DNA of 64,000 nt from contig NZ_QVON01000005.1 in the NCBI RefSeq assembly GCF_003426735.1, positions 186,001 through 250,000 of the forward strand, in the 5' to 3' direction. Positions 9,711 to 18,085 of this stretch are shown here, piece after piece. The stretch comes from Arenibacter sp. P308M17 (GTDB lineage: Bacteria; Bacteroidota; Bacteroidia; Flavobacteriales; Flavobacteriaceae). A program made the position numbers and the translations under genes. Position 1 is the first letter of the stretch; every line of letters starts with the position of its first letter. Below the pieces are notes generated by a model. It did no database searches and was not told where the DNA came from. It saw only the letters and a program-made list of their open reading frames with translations.

Positions 9711-10871
9711 ATGGTAAATACTTTTAGTACCGCAAATAGAATAATTTCAGGGGCGGGTGCCAGCGGCCACCTTTTGGAAGAAATAAACCGAATAGGGGCA
9801 ACAAGGGTTCTTTTCATTACGGATCCCTTTATGGATAAAATTGGTTTGATCGACAAATTGTCCGTTGGACTTAAGGAGGCAGGAATAACAAGTGAAACCT
9901 TTAGCAAGGTGCAACCCGATCCTACCGTTCATAATGTAGAGGAAGGATTAAAGAAACTTATTGAATCGAAATCCGATTTAATAGTAGCTGTTGGTGGAGG
10001 AAGCCCAATTGATGCAGCCAAGGCAATATCAATTGCTGTCAATAATGAATTGCCCCTTTCGCTATATATGGGTTACCAAAAAATAAGGAAATCCGGAATT
10101 CCTGTAATAGCGATACCGACAACGGCTGGAACCGGAAGTGAGGTTACCAAGGTTACGGTGATATCGGATACGAAAACTGATGTGAAGATGATGATTTTTG
10201 ACGATCACTTATTGCCTGAGGTAGCATTAATTGATTATGAACTAACACTTACTATGCCAGCTGGGCTAACGGCACATGTTGGTATAGATACCTTAACTCA
10301 TGGTATAGAGGCCTACGTGTCAAAAAAATCAAGTGCAATGACCGATGGTCTCGCCCTTTCTTGCATTCGACTTGTAGCCGAAAATTTGGAAAATGCATGG
10401 AACGATTTAAAAAATAAAACTGCGAGGGAAGCAATGGCAATGGCCGCCTGTCACGGAGGTATGGCGTTTACTAATAGCAGTGTATGCTTGGTTCATGGTA
10501 TGAGCCGCCCTTTAGGAGTACAATTCCATTTGCCACATGGACTTTCCAATGCAGTGCTATTGCCCACTGTAACAAAGTTTTCAATTTCTGGAGCTGCAAA
10601 TAAATACGCTCAAATATCCAAAGAAATGGGATTTGCCCAAAATACAGATTCTGATGAAGCTGCCAATCATAATTTGATCAAAGGGTTGGAAGCATTGAAC
10701 AGGCGCTTAAAAGTACCTCGTTTAAGGGATTGTAAGGGGATGGATGAAGTAAGATTTCATGAAGTACTACATAAAATGGCCGACGATGCCTTAGCCTCTG
10801 GAAGCCCTCAGAACAATCCTATGGTTCCTAGCAAAGATGAAATAATAAAACTTTATCTGGAAGCTTGGTAA
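9711..10871 (+). CDS. Iron-containing alcohol dehydrogenase
   Basis: This is a group III (Fe-type) alcohol dehydrogenase of 386 residues. The nucleotide site VGGGSPIDAAKA and the metal-site segments GIDTLTHGIEAYVS and HGMSRPLG...HLPHGLSNA are all present. Such enzymes reduce aldehydes (lactaldehyde, succinate semialdehyde) or oxidise polyols such as 1,2-propanediol and butanol with NAD(P). ATG 9711 is preferred; a TTG at 9693 would overlap the upstream gene by 7 bases and add six non-conserved residues. It lies 11 bases after mmsA. The pairing of an oxidising and a reducing enzyme suggests disposal of an aldehyde by either route. Confidence 0.85.
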   Translation: MVNTFSTANRIISGAGASGHLLEEINRIGATRVLFITDPFMDKIGLIDKLSVGLKEAGITSETFSKVQPDPTVHNVEEGLKKLIESKSDLIVAVGGGSPIDAAKAISIAVNNELPLSLYMGYQKIRKSGIPVIAIPTTAGTGSEVTKVTVISDTKTDVKMMIFDDHLLPEVALIDYELTLTMPAGLTAHVGIDTLTHGIEAYVSKKSSAMTDGLALSCIRLVAENLENAWNDLKNKTAREAMAMAACHGGMAFTNSSVCLVHGMSRPLGVQFHLPHGLSNAVLLPTVTKFSISGAANKYAQISKEMGFAQNTDSDEAANHNLIKGLEALNRRLKVPRLRDCKGMDEVRFHEVLHKMADDALASGSPQNNPMVPSKDEIIKLYLEAW

Positions 10872-10907
10872 ACGAAGAGAAGATCATAAAAGAATAATTT
10901 TAAGGAC

Positions 10908-12431
10908 ATGGAAAAGTTTCTTTTGGGTATAGATAACGGTAACACTGTATGCAAAGCGGTTATTTTTGATTTTACTGGACGCATGGTAGCACAGTATTCC
11001 CAAAAGATAAGAACTATTTATCCAATGCCTGGCTTTAGTGAAAGAAACTTGGAAGAGCTTTGGAAAGCTAATACGGAGACGATAAGACAAGTCATTAAAA
11101 AGTCTAAAATACATCCTAAACAGATTGTAGGAGTTGGATCAACGGGTCATGGTAATGGGCTATATGTTTTGGACAAAAAAGGCCGACCATTAAAAGGAAT
11201 ACAATCATTGGACACCAGAGCCCAGTCTATATGTGAGGAATGGAATAAAAATGGTTTGGATAAACGGGTAAAGCCCTTTACCTATCAAAAATTTTGGGCA
11301 TCCCAGACCAATACTTTATTAAAGTGGATACAACAATTTGAACCGGTATTATATCAAGAGATAGGTACAGTATTACTTTGCAAAGATTATATCAATTACT
11401 GTCTTACGGGTGCAATAGGCTCCGATTATACAGATATGGGTGCAACTAATTTATTGGATATCAACAAAGTAACATACAATTCAGAAATTTTTGATTTATA
11501 TGGAATAAAAGATATAATTTCTAGATTGCCACAATTACAAAGTTGTGAACAGGTTTTGGGCAAAATTTCCAAAAATAGTGCGGTATGCACTGGTTTGTTG
11601 GAAGGGACACCTGTCGTGACCGGCATGTTGGATGTAGATGCCTGTATGATAGGGTCTGGGGTGACAAGAACGGGACAGGCCAGTATTATAGCTGGAAGTT
11701 GGAGCGTAAATACAGTTGTCACCAAATTACCTGTTTTTAACGCCGATTTGGGAATGTCAACTACCTTTGCAGTTCCAAATTTGTGGAAATCAGTGGAGGC
11801 GAGTGCAACATCGGTTTCCAATTTAGAATGGTTTATTCGAGAATTTTGTTATAAGGAACAAATGGAAGCCAAAAGGAGAGGTGTATCTGTTCACGTATTA
11901 TGTGATGAAATGGTCAATACCGTTTTGGACGATGATAAGCCTTTAATATTTCATCCTTATTTGCACGGGTCTGGAGATAGTGGGAATGCAAGGGCAGGGT
12001 TTTATGGGCTAGCAGGTTGGCATACCAAAGCGGATATGTTAAATGCAATTTATAAAGGTATCGTTTTAGGTCATTTGGAACATATCAATAAATTAAGGTA
12101 TAGTGGTTCCATTTTTGAAAAAATTAGGTTAACAGGGGGTGGTTCTAGAAGCCCTGTATTGTGCCAAATGTTTGCTGATGCATTAAATTTGATAGTTGAA
12201 GTTCCCCATAGTCAAGAAACTGGAACCTGGGGAGTTGCCATGGCCGCAGGAATCGGAGTGGGTGTCTTTTTGGACTTTGAAAAAGCTAGCGATGCAACGG
12301 TAATAATTGAAAAAGTTTATACCCCCAGTACCCAAAATGCTTCATCATTTTTATCCCTTTATCAAGAGTACACACATCTTCAGACTAATTTAAATGAGTT
12401 TTGGTGTCAAAGAGAGAACATAAGAAACTAG
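10908..12431 (+). CDS. FGGY-family carbohydrate kinase
   Basis: The 507-residue protein has both FGGY halves: the N-terminal phosphate-1 motif LGIDNGNTVCKAVIFD, the catalytic Asp region GMLDVDACMIGSG, and the C-terminal adenosine motif LTGGGSRSPVLCQMFAD. Family members phosphorylate xylulose, ribulose, glycerol, erythritol, fuculose and similar substrates with ATP in the cytoplasm. As last gene of the cluster it would trap the imported compound and supply the substrate of the GlpD-like dehydrogenase. It converges with the integrase gene 112 bp away. No clear terminator hairpin was found between them. Confidence 0.85.
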   Translation: MEKFLLGIDNGNTVCKAVIFDFTGRMVAQYSQKIRTIYPMPGFSERNLEELWKANTETIRQVIKKSKIHPKQIVGVGSTGHGNGLYVLDKKGRPLKGIQSLDTRAQSICEEWNKNGLDKRVKPFTYQKFWASQTNTLLKWIQQFEPVLYQEIGTVLLCKDYINYCLTGAIGSDYTDMGATNLLDINKVTYNSEIFDLYGIKDIISRLPQLQSCEQVLGKISKNSAVCTGLLEGTPVVTGMLDVDACMIGSGVTRTGQASIIAGSWSVNTVVTKLPVFNADLGMSTTFAVPNLWKSVEASATSVSNLEWFIREFCYKEQMEAKRRGVSVHVLCDEMVNTVLDDDKPLIFHPYLHGSGDSGNARAGFYGLAGWHTKADMLNAIYKGIVLGHLEHINKLRYSGSIFEKIRLTGGGSRSPVLCQMFADALNLIVEVPHSQETGTWGVAMAAGIGVGVFLDFEKASDATVIIEKVYTPSTQNASSFLSLYQEYTHLQTNLNEFWCQRENIRN

Positions 12432-12543
12432 ATCATTAAGTATCATTTATCTCCTATTCATCAAAAAAGATTTGAAAGCTTAACCTATTCATTAACCCTT
12501 CACTACTTCTCTGGTTCCTTTGTGAATTTGAGATATATTGTAA

Positions 12544-13800
12544 CTATGAAACAACAAGTTCATTAGCCTCATCTAGCACAGTATTGGTAAAGCTCCGTAA
12601 ATAGATCTGGGTCGTTTTAAGGGAATTGTGGCCAAGGCCTTCACTGATGACCTCTGTGGATATTCCCATATACTTGGCGATGGTTGCCCAGGAATGGCGG
12701 ATGGTATAAGTGGTAAAATTACCTTCTATACCGGCATCCCTGGCAATGGTCTTGAGGTGGCCGTTCATCCTGCGTCTAAGGGTCTTGTACTTTTCATAAT
12801 GGGTCGTACTGCCATCATAATTTGCCGGGAACAGGTAATCGTCCTTTGATTTGCCCATGGTGTAATAATCCAATATATCCGCGAGTTCTTCCGTAATACG
12901 GACGGATAGCTGGTCACCGGTCTTGCTGCGGCCATAAAATATACGGTCTTGGTGTATGTCGCCCATCTTCAGTTTTACCAGATCAACAAAATTCATTCCC
13001 CTACAGTTGAACATGACCAGGGCATAATTTTTGGCATGCCATACGGGACTGCCCATGGTATAGTGTACATCCCTGATTTTTATAAAGTCGGTCTTTTCGA
13101 TGGCCTTTTTCTTGGTACGCCTGGAAGTTGGTATCTTATAATGTTCGAACGGGTTCTTTTTCGTGCAGAATTGGTCCTCCTTAATGGCGCTGTTGTATAC
13201 CGCCCTTATGGCCCTCAAATAGGAGCTTACCCCATTTTTGGAGTTTCCCTTCGCCTCCTGTGCAATCTGGAAATCGGTCAAAAAGGTAACGGTAATCTGG
13301 TTCAATCGCGGGTCTTTTCCCTTGTTGAATTTGGTAAGTGTCCTAATGGCCCCGGCATACCAGGCCGCGGTGCTGGGCTTGTTGGACATTCGTTTTCTTT
13401 CAATGATCACTTTTCCCCACTCCCCCAAGGTGATGCCGTTATCAACATCATCCCGTATCTTGGTATCCACTTTTTTGTCCCATGCCAACCTTAAGTATTG
13501 GACCAGGGTGCCCGCATCCACGGAGTCGATGCTGTCTCCTATATCTGTGATAATTTTATGGGCAATATGTAGTTGGTCATATATTTTTTCATTGGCCTTG
13601 TCACAATCGATATGGCTATTTTTGAAAGCGGACTTTTTCATTCGCATATACCTGTCGTCCCATCCTGATTTGGGACAATGATAGGGGAGGCGAATGATCT
13701 TTGCTTTTTTATGAAATAATCGGATGGCCACCGGGTACAGTCCATTGATCGAGCTTTTTGCCGATTTTCTGGTGTCCAATATTAACCTGACCTTTGCCAT
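12544..13800 (-). CDS. int: Tyrosine-type site-specific integrase
   Basis: This 418-residue recombinase has an arm-type DNA-binding N-terminus (to about residue 100), a SAM-like core-binding domain (about 125-225) and a catalytic domain with Arg267 (CRGMNF), Lys293, Arg368 in YTIRHSWA (Tyr replaces the first His of HxxR, as is common in this group), His391 in LGHNSLKTT and the nucleophile Tyr400. It resembles integrases of Bacteroidota mobile islands. It reads away from a tRNA 3'-end fragment 174 bp upstream of its start, the normal place for an integrase next to its attachment site. All catalytic residues are intact, so it may be active. Confidence 0.92.
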   Translation of the reverse strand: MAKVRLILDTRKSAKSSINGLYPVAIRLFHKKAKIIRLPYHCPKSGWDDRYMRMKKSAFKNSHIDCDKANEKIYDQLHIAHKIITDIGDSIDSVDAGTLVQYLRLAWDKKVDTKIRDDVDNGITLGEWGKVIIERKRMSNKPSTAAWYAGAIRTLTKFNKGKDPRLNQITVTFLTDFQIAQEAKGNSKNGVSSYLRAIRAVYNSAIKEDQFCTKKNPFEHYKIPTSRRTKKKAIEKTDFIKIRDVHYTMGSPVWHAKNYALVMFNCRGMNFVDLVKLKMGDIHQDRIFYGRSKTGDQLSVRITEELADILDYYTMGKSKDDYLFPANYDGSTTHYEKYKTLRRRMNGHLKTIARDAGIEGNFTTYTIRHSWATIAKYMGISTEVISEGLGHNSLKTTQIYLRSFTNTVLDEANELVVS

Positions 13801-13837
13801 TTTCTCCTTAATTTTACTTAAATTTAATAAAAAACAA

Positions 13838-13858
13838 GGCTCACTTTAGGCTCACTTT
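13838..13858. repeat. Tandem 10-bp direct repeat before integrase
   Basis: GGCTCACTTT occurs twice with an 11-bp period (13838-13847 and 13849-13858), between the integrase start and the attachment site. Paired short direct repeats at one helical turn are what integrase arm-binding sites look like. The role is inferred from position. Confidence 0.4.
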
Positions 13859-13859
13859 T

Positions 13860-13893
13860 ATTGGATATCATTTGATATCAAATGATATCCAAT
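13860..13893. repeat. Perfect 34-bp palindrome between integrase and att site
   Basis: The left half is ATTGGATATCATTTGAT and the right half is its exact reverse complement, with no central spacer. It lies 60 bp upstream of the integrase start and about 80 bp from the tRNA fragment. It could be an operator controlling the integrase, a binding site for an accessory factor in excision, or a relaxase/replication signal. A perfect palindrome of this length is very unlikely by chance. Confidence 0.7.
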
Positions 13894-13973
13894 TTTATTG
13901 AAACCTAATTAAATATCTGTAAATCAATAAATTATGATGTATTTTGTATTGATTTGTAGGATGAAATTTGGGT

Positions 13974-14015
13974 CTTCTAAGCAGACGGTCACACGTTCGA
14001 ATCGTGTCGCGATCA
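13974..14015 (+). other. attR: Attachment site: duplicated 3' half of tRNA-Arg(TCT)
   Basis: The sequence folds exactly as the 3' part of a tRNA: anticodon loop CTTCTAA (anticodon TCT, Arg), 3' anticodon stem GCAGA, variable loop CGGTC, T-arm ACACG-TTCGAAT-CGTGT, acceptor strand CGCGATC and discriminator A. The matching 5' half (acceptor GATCGCG, D-arm, 5' anticodon stem TCTGC) is absent upstream, so this is not a functional tRNA gene. A tRNA 3' fragment next to an integrase is the hallmark of the distal att site of an island; because the acceptor end points right, the intact tRNA and the rest of the element must lie to the left. Confidence 0.88.
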
Positions 14016-14023
14016 CTTAAAAC

Positions 14024-14062
14024 AAAAGGTCCGTTCCCCACAGGGAACGGACCTTTTGTTTT
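14024..14062 (+). terminator. Strong intrinsic terminator of the original tRNA locus
   Basis: GGTCCGTTCCC (14028-14038) pairs perfectly with GGGAACGGACC (14043-14053) across a 4-base loop, flanked by AAAA and TTTTGTTTTT. This is an 11-bp GC-rich stem plus U-tract. Following the tRNA 3' end directly, it would have ended the tRNA-Arg transcript before integration. It can also act as a bidirectional terminator for the leftward glxA-type gene. Confidence 0.85.
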
Positions 14063-14143
14063 TGTGGAAATTGCAAAATGCAGTTTTGGTATTTGGAACA
14101 AAACATATTGAATTCCGTAATATATCACAATGATTGGCCATGG

Positions 14144-15121
14144 TTACACGGCCAGGTCCTTATTATACTTGTTTCGGTATTCAACGGGGGTTAGTCCCGT
14201 TATTTTTTTGAACACATTACGGAATGCCTTGGTGTCCGAATAGCCAACATCGAACATCACTTCATTTATGTTCCTCCGAGTGGATTCAAAACTACGTTTT
14301 GCGGCCTCTACCTTTACCCGTTGCAGGTACTCTATGACCGTGTTATCGGTAGCCTGTTTAAATCGGCGTTCAAAGCTTCTGCGGCTTATAGCCACCATTT
14401 CTGCCAGTTCCTCCACGTTGATCCTGTCCTGATAATTTTCCTCGATATATTCCTGTGCTTTTTTGACTTCCTCGTCGTTATGGTCCTTCTGTCCCGTAAA
14501 CATCATAAAAGCAGCCTGACTTTCCCTATCGATATCTATGGCAAAATACTTGGATGCCAATATGGCCGTGTCCCTGTCCGTATATTTTTCTAATATATAT
14601 AGTAATAGGTTCCAGAACGAGTTGGCCCCACCGCTGGAATATATGCCGTTTTCCTCGGTAATGACACCACCATCCACAATTTCCACTTCGGGAAACCGCT
14701 CCTTGAACTCATTATAGTATGCCCAATGTGTTGAACATTTCTTTCCATTGAGCAATCCTGCGGAAGCCAATAAAAAAGCGCCCACACAAAGGGAAGCTAC
14801 TTCGGCCCCATTTTTATATTGGTCCGTTATCCAAGGAAAGCTGGCCTCGTTCAGCATAATGGAATTCTTCATATCCCCAAAAATGGGAGGTACGATGACT
14901 AGGTCGGTTTGCCCCGTTTCTTCCAGTAGTACGTCCGTGGCAATGGAATAGACCCCATCCTGAACCTTTATATTTTTCTGCGTGCCGACCAATTTCACAT
15001 TGAACAAAGGTTCCTTGCCGGCAGCTTGCAAAAACTGGTTGGCGGTGGTGAAAAGGTAACGGGGTCCGGTAACGCCCTCCGCTACGGCGGTTTCTGGAAC
15101 CAATATGGCTATGTTTTTCAT
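14144..15121 (-). CDS. GlxA-family transcriptional regulator (DJ-1/PfpI-like + AraC HTH)
   Basis: The 325-residue regulator has an N-terminal class I glutamine-amidotransferase-like (DJ-1/PfpI) domain with the elbow ASLCVGAFLLA, and a C-terminal AraC domain with two helix-turn-helix units (INVEELAEMVAISRRSFERR and INEVMFDVGYSDTKAF). It should activate or repress nearby genes in response to an unknown ligand. The start is ATG 15121, one base after the stop of the upstream DUF1697 gene (TAG-A-ATG), so the two are translationally coupled. A close paralogue is encoded at 19596-20582. Its operon promoter overlaps tandem box A. Confidence 0.88.
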   Translation of the reverse strand: MKNIAILVPETAVAEGVTGPRYLFTTANQFLQAAGKEPLFNVKLVGTQKNIKVQDGVYSIATDVLLEETGQTDLVIVPPIFGDMKNSIMLNEASFPWITDQYKNGAEVASLCVGAFLLASAGLLNGKKCSTHWAYYNEFKERFPEVEIVDGGVITEENGIYSSGGANSFWNLLLYILEKYTDRDTAILASKYFAIDIDRESQAAFMMFTGQKDHNDEEVKKAQEYIEENYQDRINVEELAEMVAISRRSFERRFKQATDNTVIEYLQRVKVEAAKRSFESTRRNINEVMFDVGYSDTKAFRNVFKKITGLTPVEYRNKYNKDLAV

Positions 15122-15122
15122 T

Positions 15123-15662
15123 CTACGTAAGTTTTTTTCCAATTCGTTCTATCGTTTTCCAATTGCGGGTGGTCATATCCCTTCCATAATATTTTTCCAG
15201 GGCTTCCATCGCTTTTGGGGTTTTTGACACCGAAAGATCCAAAACACTAAATATAGTTTTGTCTCTCTTTTCGATAATTTCAAAGGAATCGTCAAGGCTT
15301 CTCCATGGCAGTTTTAATTTGGCATCGTGATCTTTATACAAAAATGAAACATACAATCGAATATCCTTGGTGATCTTTAGGTCTTTGAACGGATTGTTAT
15401 TAAGCAATTCGCTAATTGTTCCAAATTCTATGATGACTGTTGGAATTGGAAATCCAAAGGCTTTTCCCAGGCAATCCGTTATTTTTTCTTCGAGCTGGTC
15501 TTGGTCGGTATCGAAAATAACGTTTCCAGAATTAAGTATCGTTTCTATATTCCCAAAACCGAGCTTCGCCATTTCGTTGCGCAAGTCGGCCATGGGAACC
15601 TTATGATGTCCACCAACGTTGATGCCTCGAAGAAATGCGATATATGTTTCCTTTGATTTCAT
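15123..15662 (-). CDS. DUF1697 domain protein
   Basis: This 179-residue protein starts with the family signature YIAFLRGINVGGHHKVPMA and contains the conserved NSGNVIFD segment. It has no signal or membrane segment. DUF1697 proteins have no established function. It is first in a two-gene leftward operon with the GlxA-type regulator. A promoter of Bacteroidota type lies 55 bp ahead of its start (reverse strand TATATTTG, 15717-15724). Confidence 0.85.
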   Translation of the reverse strand: MKSKETYIAFLRGINVGGHHKVPMADLRNEMAKLGFGNIETILNSGNVIFDTDQDQLEEKITDCLGKAFGFPIPTVIIEFGTISELLNNNPFKDLKITKDIRLYVSFLYKDHDAKLKLPWRSLDDSFEIIEKRDKTIFSVLDLSVSKTPKAMEALEKYYGRDMTTRNWKTIERIGKKLT

Positions 15663-15716
15663 TTAATTGAGCGCTTTTGCCACTGTCAACTTCCTATTAT
15701 AGTTCATTTCACATTC

Positions 15717-15747
15717 CAAATATAATAAAATCGTTTGGCGGAATCAA
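15717..15747 (-). promoter_or_regulatory. Promoter of the DUF1697-glxA operon
   Basis: On the minus strand the -33 element TTG (complement of 15745-15747) and the -7 element TATATTTG (complement of 15717-15724) are 20 bases apart, matching the Bacteroidota TTG-N19-TAnnTTTG consensus. The -33 end overlaps tandem box A (15735-15773), so a regulator bound there could act on both divergent transcripts. Confidence 0.6.
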
Positions 15748-15806
15748 CCCTTTTAACTGCCGTTATTACACCCTAGATATTAACCGTTTCCTTCCCACCT
15801 TTGTAT
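15735..15806 (+). promoter_or_regulatory. Tandem box A and promoter of the VOC gene
   Basis: A block starts with TTGGCGGAATCAACCC and continues through TTTTAACTGCCGTT to ATTACACCC, then 26 bases later TTTGTAT (15800-15806) as the -7 region. The two words AATCAACCC and ATTACACCC are direct repeats 23 bp apart, about two helical turns. The same arrangement recurs at 20693 and 22489 and more weakly at 19525. Such spacing is typical of AraC-type operators. The -7 lacks the usual TA, fitting an activated promoter. Confidence 0.6.
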
Positions 15807-15823
15807 AAACCAAAAACAAAGGA

Positions 15824-16240
15824 ATGAACCAAATCATTACATACCTGACGTTTAACGGAAATTGTAGGGAGGCGATGGGGTTTTATCATAGCTGTCTCGG
15901 TGGAGAGCTTGAAGTACAGACATTGGCGGAAACACCTGAAGGCGACAAATTTCCCCATGATTATAAAGAACTTGTCGTGAATGCCCGTCTGAAAAAAGAT
16001 AATATGCTTTTGATGGGTACCGATTTACGCGACGATGAACTTGTAAGTGGCAATGCAGTGTCCATTCTAGTGGATGGCCATGATGAATCCCAAATTAGGG
16101 ACTATTATACAAAATTGGGAGAAGGTGGTACGGCTACCCATCCGTTGGATAAGAACCATTGGGGCAATCTCTATGGTGGCTTGACCGATAAATTTGGCCA
16201 TCAATGGCTGTTCCATTGTAGAAAACAGGATATAAAATAA
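15824..16240 (+). CDS. VOC/PhnB-like protein
   Basis: The 138-residue protein is a glyoxalase/bleomycin-resistance-fold member of the PhnB type: it opens ITYLTFNGNCREAMGFYHSC and ends GGLTDKFGHQWLFH, the two conserved ends of that family. Function within the family is diverse and often unknown. It is cytoplasmic. Its start lies only 20 bases after the TTTGTAT of tandem box A. It is followed by a secreted hydrolase 19 bp away, perhaps in the same transcript. Confidence 0.82.
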   Translation: MNQIITYLTFNGNCREAMGFYHSCLGGELEVQTLAETPEGDKFPHDYKELVVNARLKKDNMLLMGTDLRDDELVSGNAVSILVDGHDESQIRDYYTKLGEGGTATHPLDKNHWGNLYGGLTDKFGHQWLFHCRKQDIK

Positions 16241-16259
16241 ACTCGAAAAATTAAAATTC

Positions 16260-17135
16260 ATGAAGCGAATATTATTAGCAGTATTAATCCTATCTACTTT
16301 GACAATAGGCCAGGCCCAAGAGAAAATAAAGCCATTGAAATCGGGCTACGCCCCTGTGAACGGGTTGCAATTATATTATGAGGTCTATGGAGAAGGCAAG
16401 CCCATTGTTCTGATCCACGGTTCTTACATGAACATACCCTTGAACTGGTCGCATATTATACCTCTTTTGGCCCAAGACCGAAAAGTAGTTGTAGCCGAAA
16501 TGCAAGGCCATGGGCGCACGAAAGATATCGGCCGTAAGTTTAGTTATGAAAATATGGCGGACGATGTATCCGGACTGCTCAAGCACCTAAAAATGGAAAA
16601 AACGGATATCCTGGGGTATAGCATGGGAGGCGGAGTAGCCTTCCAGATTGCCGTACGCCATCCTGAACAGCTGCGTAGGCTGGTGATATTGTCCGGTACC
16701 TATGCGCATGACGGCTGGTTGCCCGATGTAGAGGCCATGTACCCAACATTCAATGCAGATATGTTCAAGGGCACGCCTATTGAGGAACAGTACCTAAGCT
16801 ACGGCAATGAAGTAAAGGATTTTCCTAGCTTTGTAAAAAAGGTCATTAGTATCGACTTGGAACCCTATGATTGGTCGGAAGGGGTAAAAAACATTAAAGC
16901 ACCTATTTTCATGGCCATTGGCGATGCCGATGGGGTTCGGTACGAACATGCGCTTGACCTGTTCCGTGCTAAGGGCGGTGGCAAAATGGGCGATATACAC
17001 GGACTACCAAAGTCTAGGTTGGCCATTCTGCCCGGTACCACCCACATTGGTATGATGCAAAAAACGGATTTGCTCATACCCATGGTTACGGACTTTTTGG
17101 ATTCAGACCTCAATGCACCGCCCCCTACATTCTGA
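16260..17135 (+). CDS. Secreted alpha/beta-fold hydrolase
   Basis: This 291-residue protein has a signal peptide (KRILLAVLILSTLTIGQAQ, cut near residue 20) and an alpha/beta hydrolase domain. The oxyanion motif LIHGSYMN, the nucleophile elbow GYSMGGG with Ser121, an acidic residue in AIGDADGV and the catalytic His in PGTTHIGM are all present. It would hydrolyse an ester, amide or lactone in the periplasm. The substrate cannot be inferred. It lies 19 bases after the VOC gene and before an AraC regulator. Confidence 0.82.
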   Translation: MKRILLAVLILSTLTIGQAQEKIKPLKSGYAPVNGLQLYYEVYGEGKPIVLIHGSYMNIPLNWSHIIPLLAQDRKVVVAEMQGHGRTKDIGRKFSYENMADDVSGLLKHLKMEKTDILGYSMGGGVAFQIAVRHPEQLRRLVILSGTYAHDGWLPDVEAMYPTFNADMFKGTPIEEQYLSYGNEVKDFPSFVKKVISIDLEPYDWSEGVKNIKAPIFMAIGDADGVRYEHALDLFRAKGGGKMGDIHGLPKSRLAILPGTTHIGMMQKTDLLIPMVTDFLDSDLNAPPPTF

Positions 17136-17231
17136 TGCCATTCATAGGGATTTTAACCAATAGCATATGAATCCGTCGATGGGTACAAATGCTGCCCGAT
17201 AGCAACTAAAGATATCAGTACATTGAAAGTA

Positions 17232-17999
17232 ATGAATCCGATACCCGACGAGAAAATTTCCGACTTTGTTCAGAGTATATTGGTTATTGAGAATTTTAAA
17301 GTAAGCACTCCGTTCGTTCTGCCCTTATTCGCTAATGGGACGCCAACCTTACTGTTCCAAACGACCAAAGGAAAGATCAAAGGCAATTCAAACAACCTGA
17401 CCTTGTTTGGGCAAACCGTATTTCCAGAAACATTGACCCTTGATGACAATTTCACTTTGATAGCCTATTTTTTCAAATCGTTCCCATTGTTCGCTTTGTT
17501 CGGATTATCGGCGCAGGAGCTGACCGACCGTCCCATTGACCTGAATTTATTGGAATCATCAAAAAGATTGAATTTACAGGAACAGTTGCTGAACGCCCAA
17601 TCGACCAAAGACATGATGAACCTGCTTAACCATTATATTTTTACTCTGATCAAAAAAGTAAAGGTGGAGACACAACGGATACAATTTGCTACCTCCAAAC
17701 TTGCGGATAACCCTTGTGAAGAAACCTTGAAAAAGATACAGGACGAACTTTATGTAACGGAAAGAACATTCCAAAGGATGTTCAAAAAACATATTGGAAT
17801 CCCGCCCGATAAGTTCCGAAGAATCAGTCAGTTTAGCGCCGCATTACGGCAATTACAATACAATCGATTCAAAAATTTATCCGACATCGCCTATGATAAT
17901 GCGTATGCGGACCAAAGCCATTTTATTCGCTCGTTTAGGGAGTTTACCAATATCACTCCAAAAGACTATCTCGGTCTTGAAGCCCCTTCAGGGAATTGA
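17232..17999 (+). CDS. AraC-family transcriptional regulator
   Basis: The 255-residue protein has a beta-rich N-terminal sensor region and a C-terminal AraC domain: YVTERTFQRMFKKHIGIPPD and SDIAYDNAYADQSHFIRSFR give the two helix-turn-helix units. The N-terminal part resembles the DUF6597-type domain of small AraC regulators. It binds DNA in the cytoplasm; its ligand is unknown. ATG 17232 is preferred over TTG 17223. It stands between the hydrolase and a PhnB-like gene. Confidence 0.82.
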   Translation: MNPIPDEKISDFVQSILVIENFKVSTPFVLPLFANGTPTLLFQTTKGKIKGNSNNLTLFGQTVFPETLTLDDNFTLIAYFFKSFPLFALFGLSAQELTDRPIDLNLLESSKRLNLQEQLLNAQSTKDMMNLLNHYIFTLIKKVKVETQRIQFATSKLADNPCEETLKKIQDELYVTERTFQRMFKKHIGIPPDKFRRISQFSAALRQLQYNRFKNLSDIAYDNAYADQSHFIRSFREFTNITPKDYLGLEAPSGN

Positions 18000-18085
18000 C
18001 TTTGTCGGCATTGTTCTATTTTCAGATGGGCCCACTCTCTAATATTGTACTGTAATTAATTGTTTAACCATTAAAAAATCAAAAA

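Noticed and set aside
12949..13494. Long + strand frame opposite the integrase
   Set aside because: All catalytic residues of a tyrosine recombinase are on the minus strand; the + strand frame shows no motif.
13974..14015. Intact tRNA-Arg gene
   Set aside because: Only the anticodon loop to acceptor 3' strand is present. The 5' acceptor strand, D-arm and 5' anticodon stem are missing upstream.
13895..14128. 77-codon minus-strand reading frame over the att site
   Set aside because: It reads through the complement of the tRNA-Arg 3' end; the DTIRTCDRLLRRP string is the well-known false translation of this tRNA.
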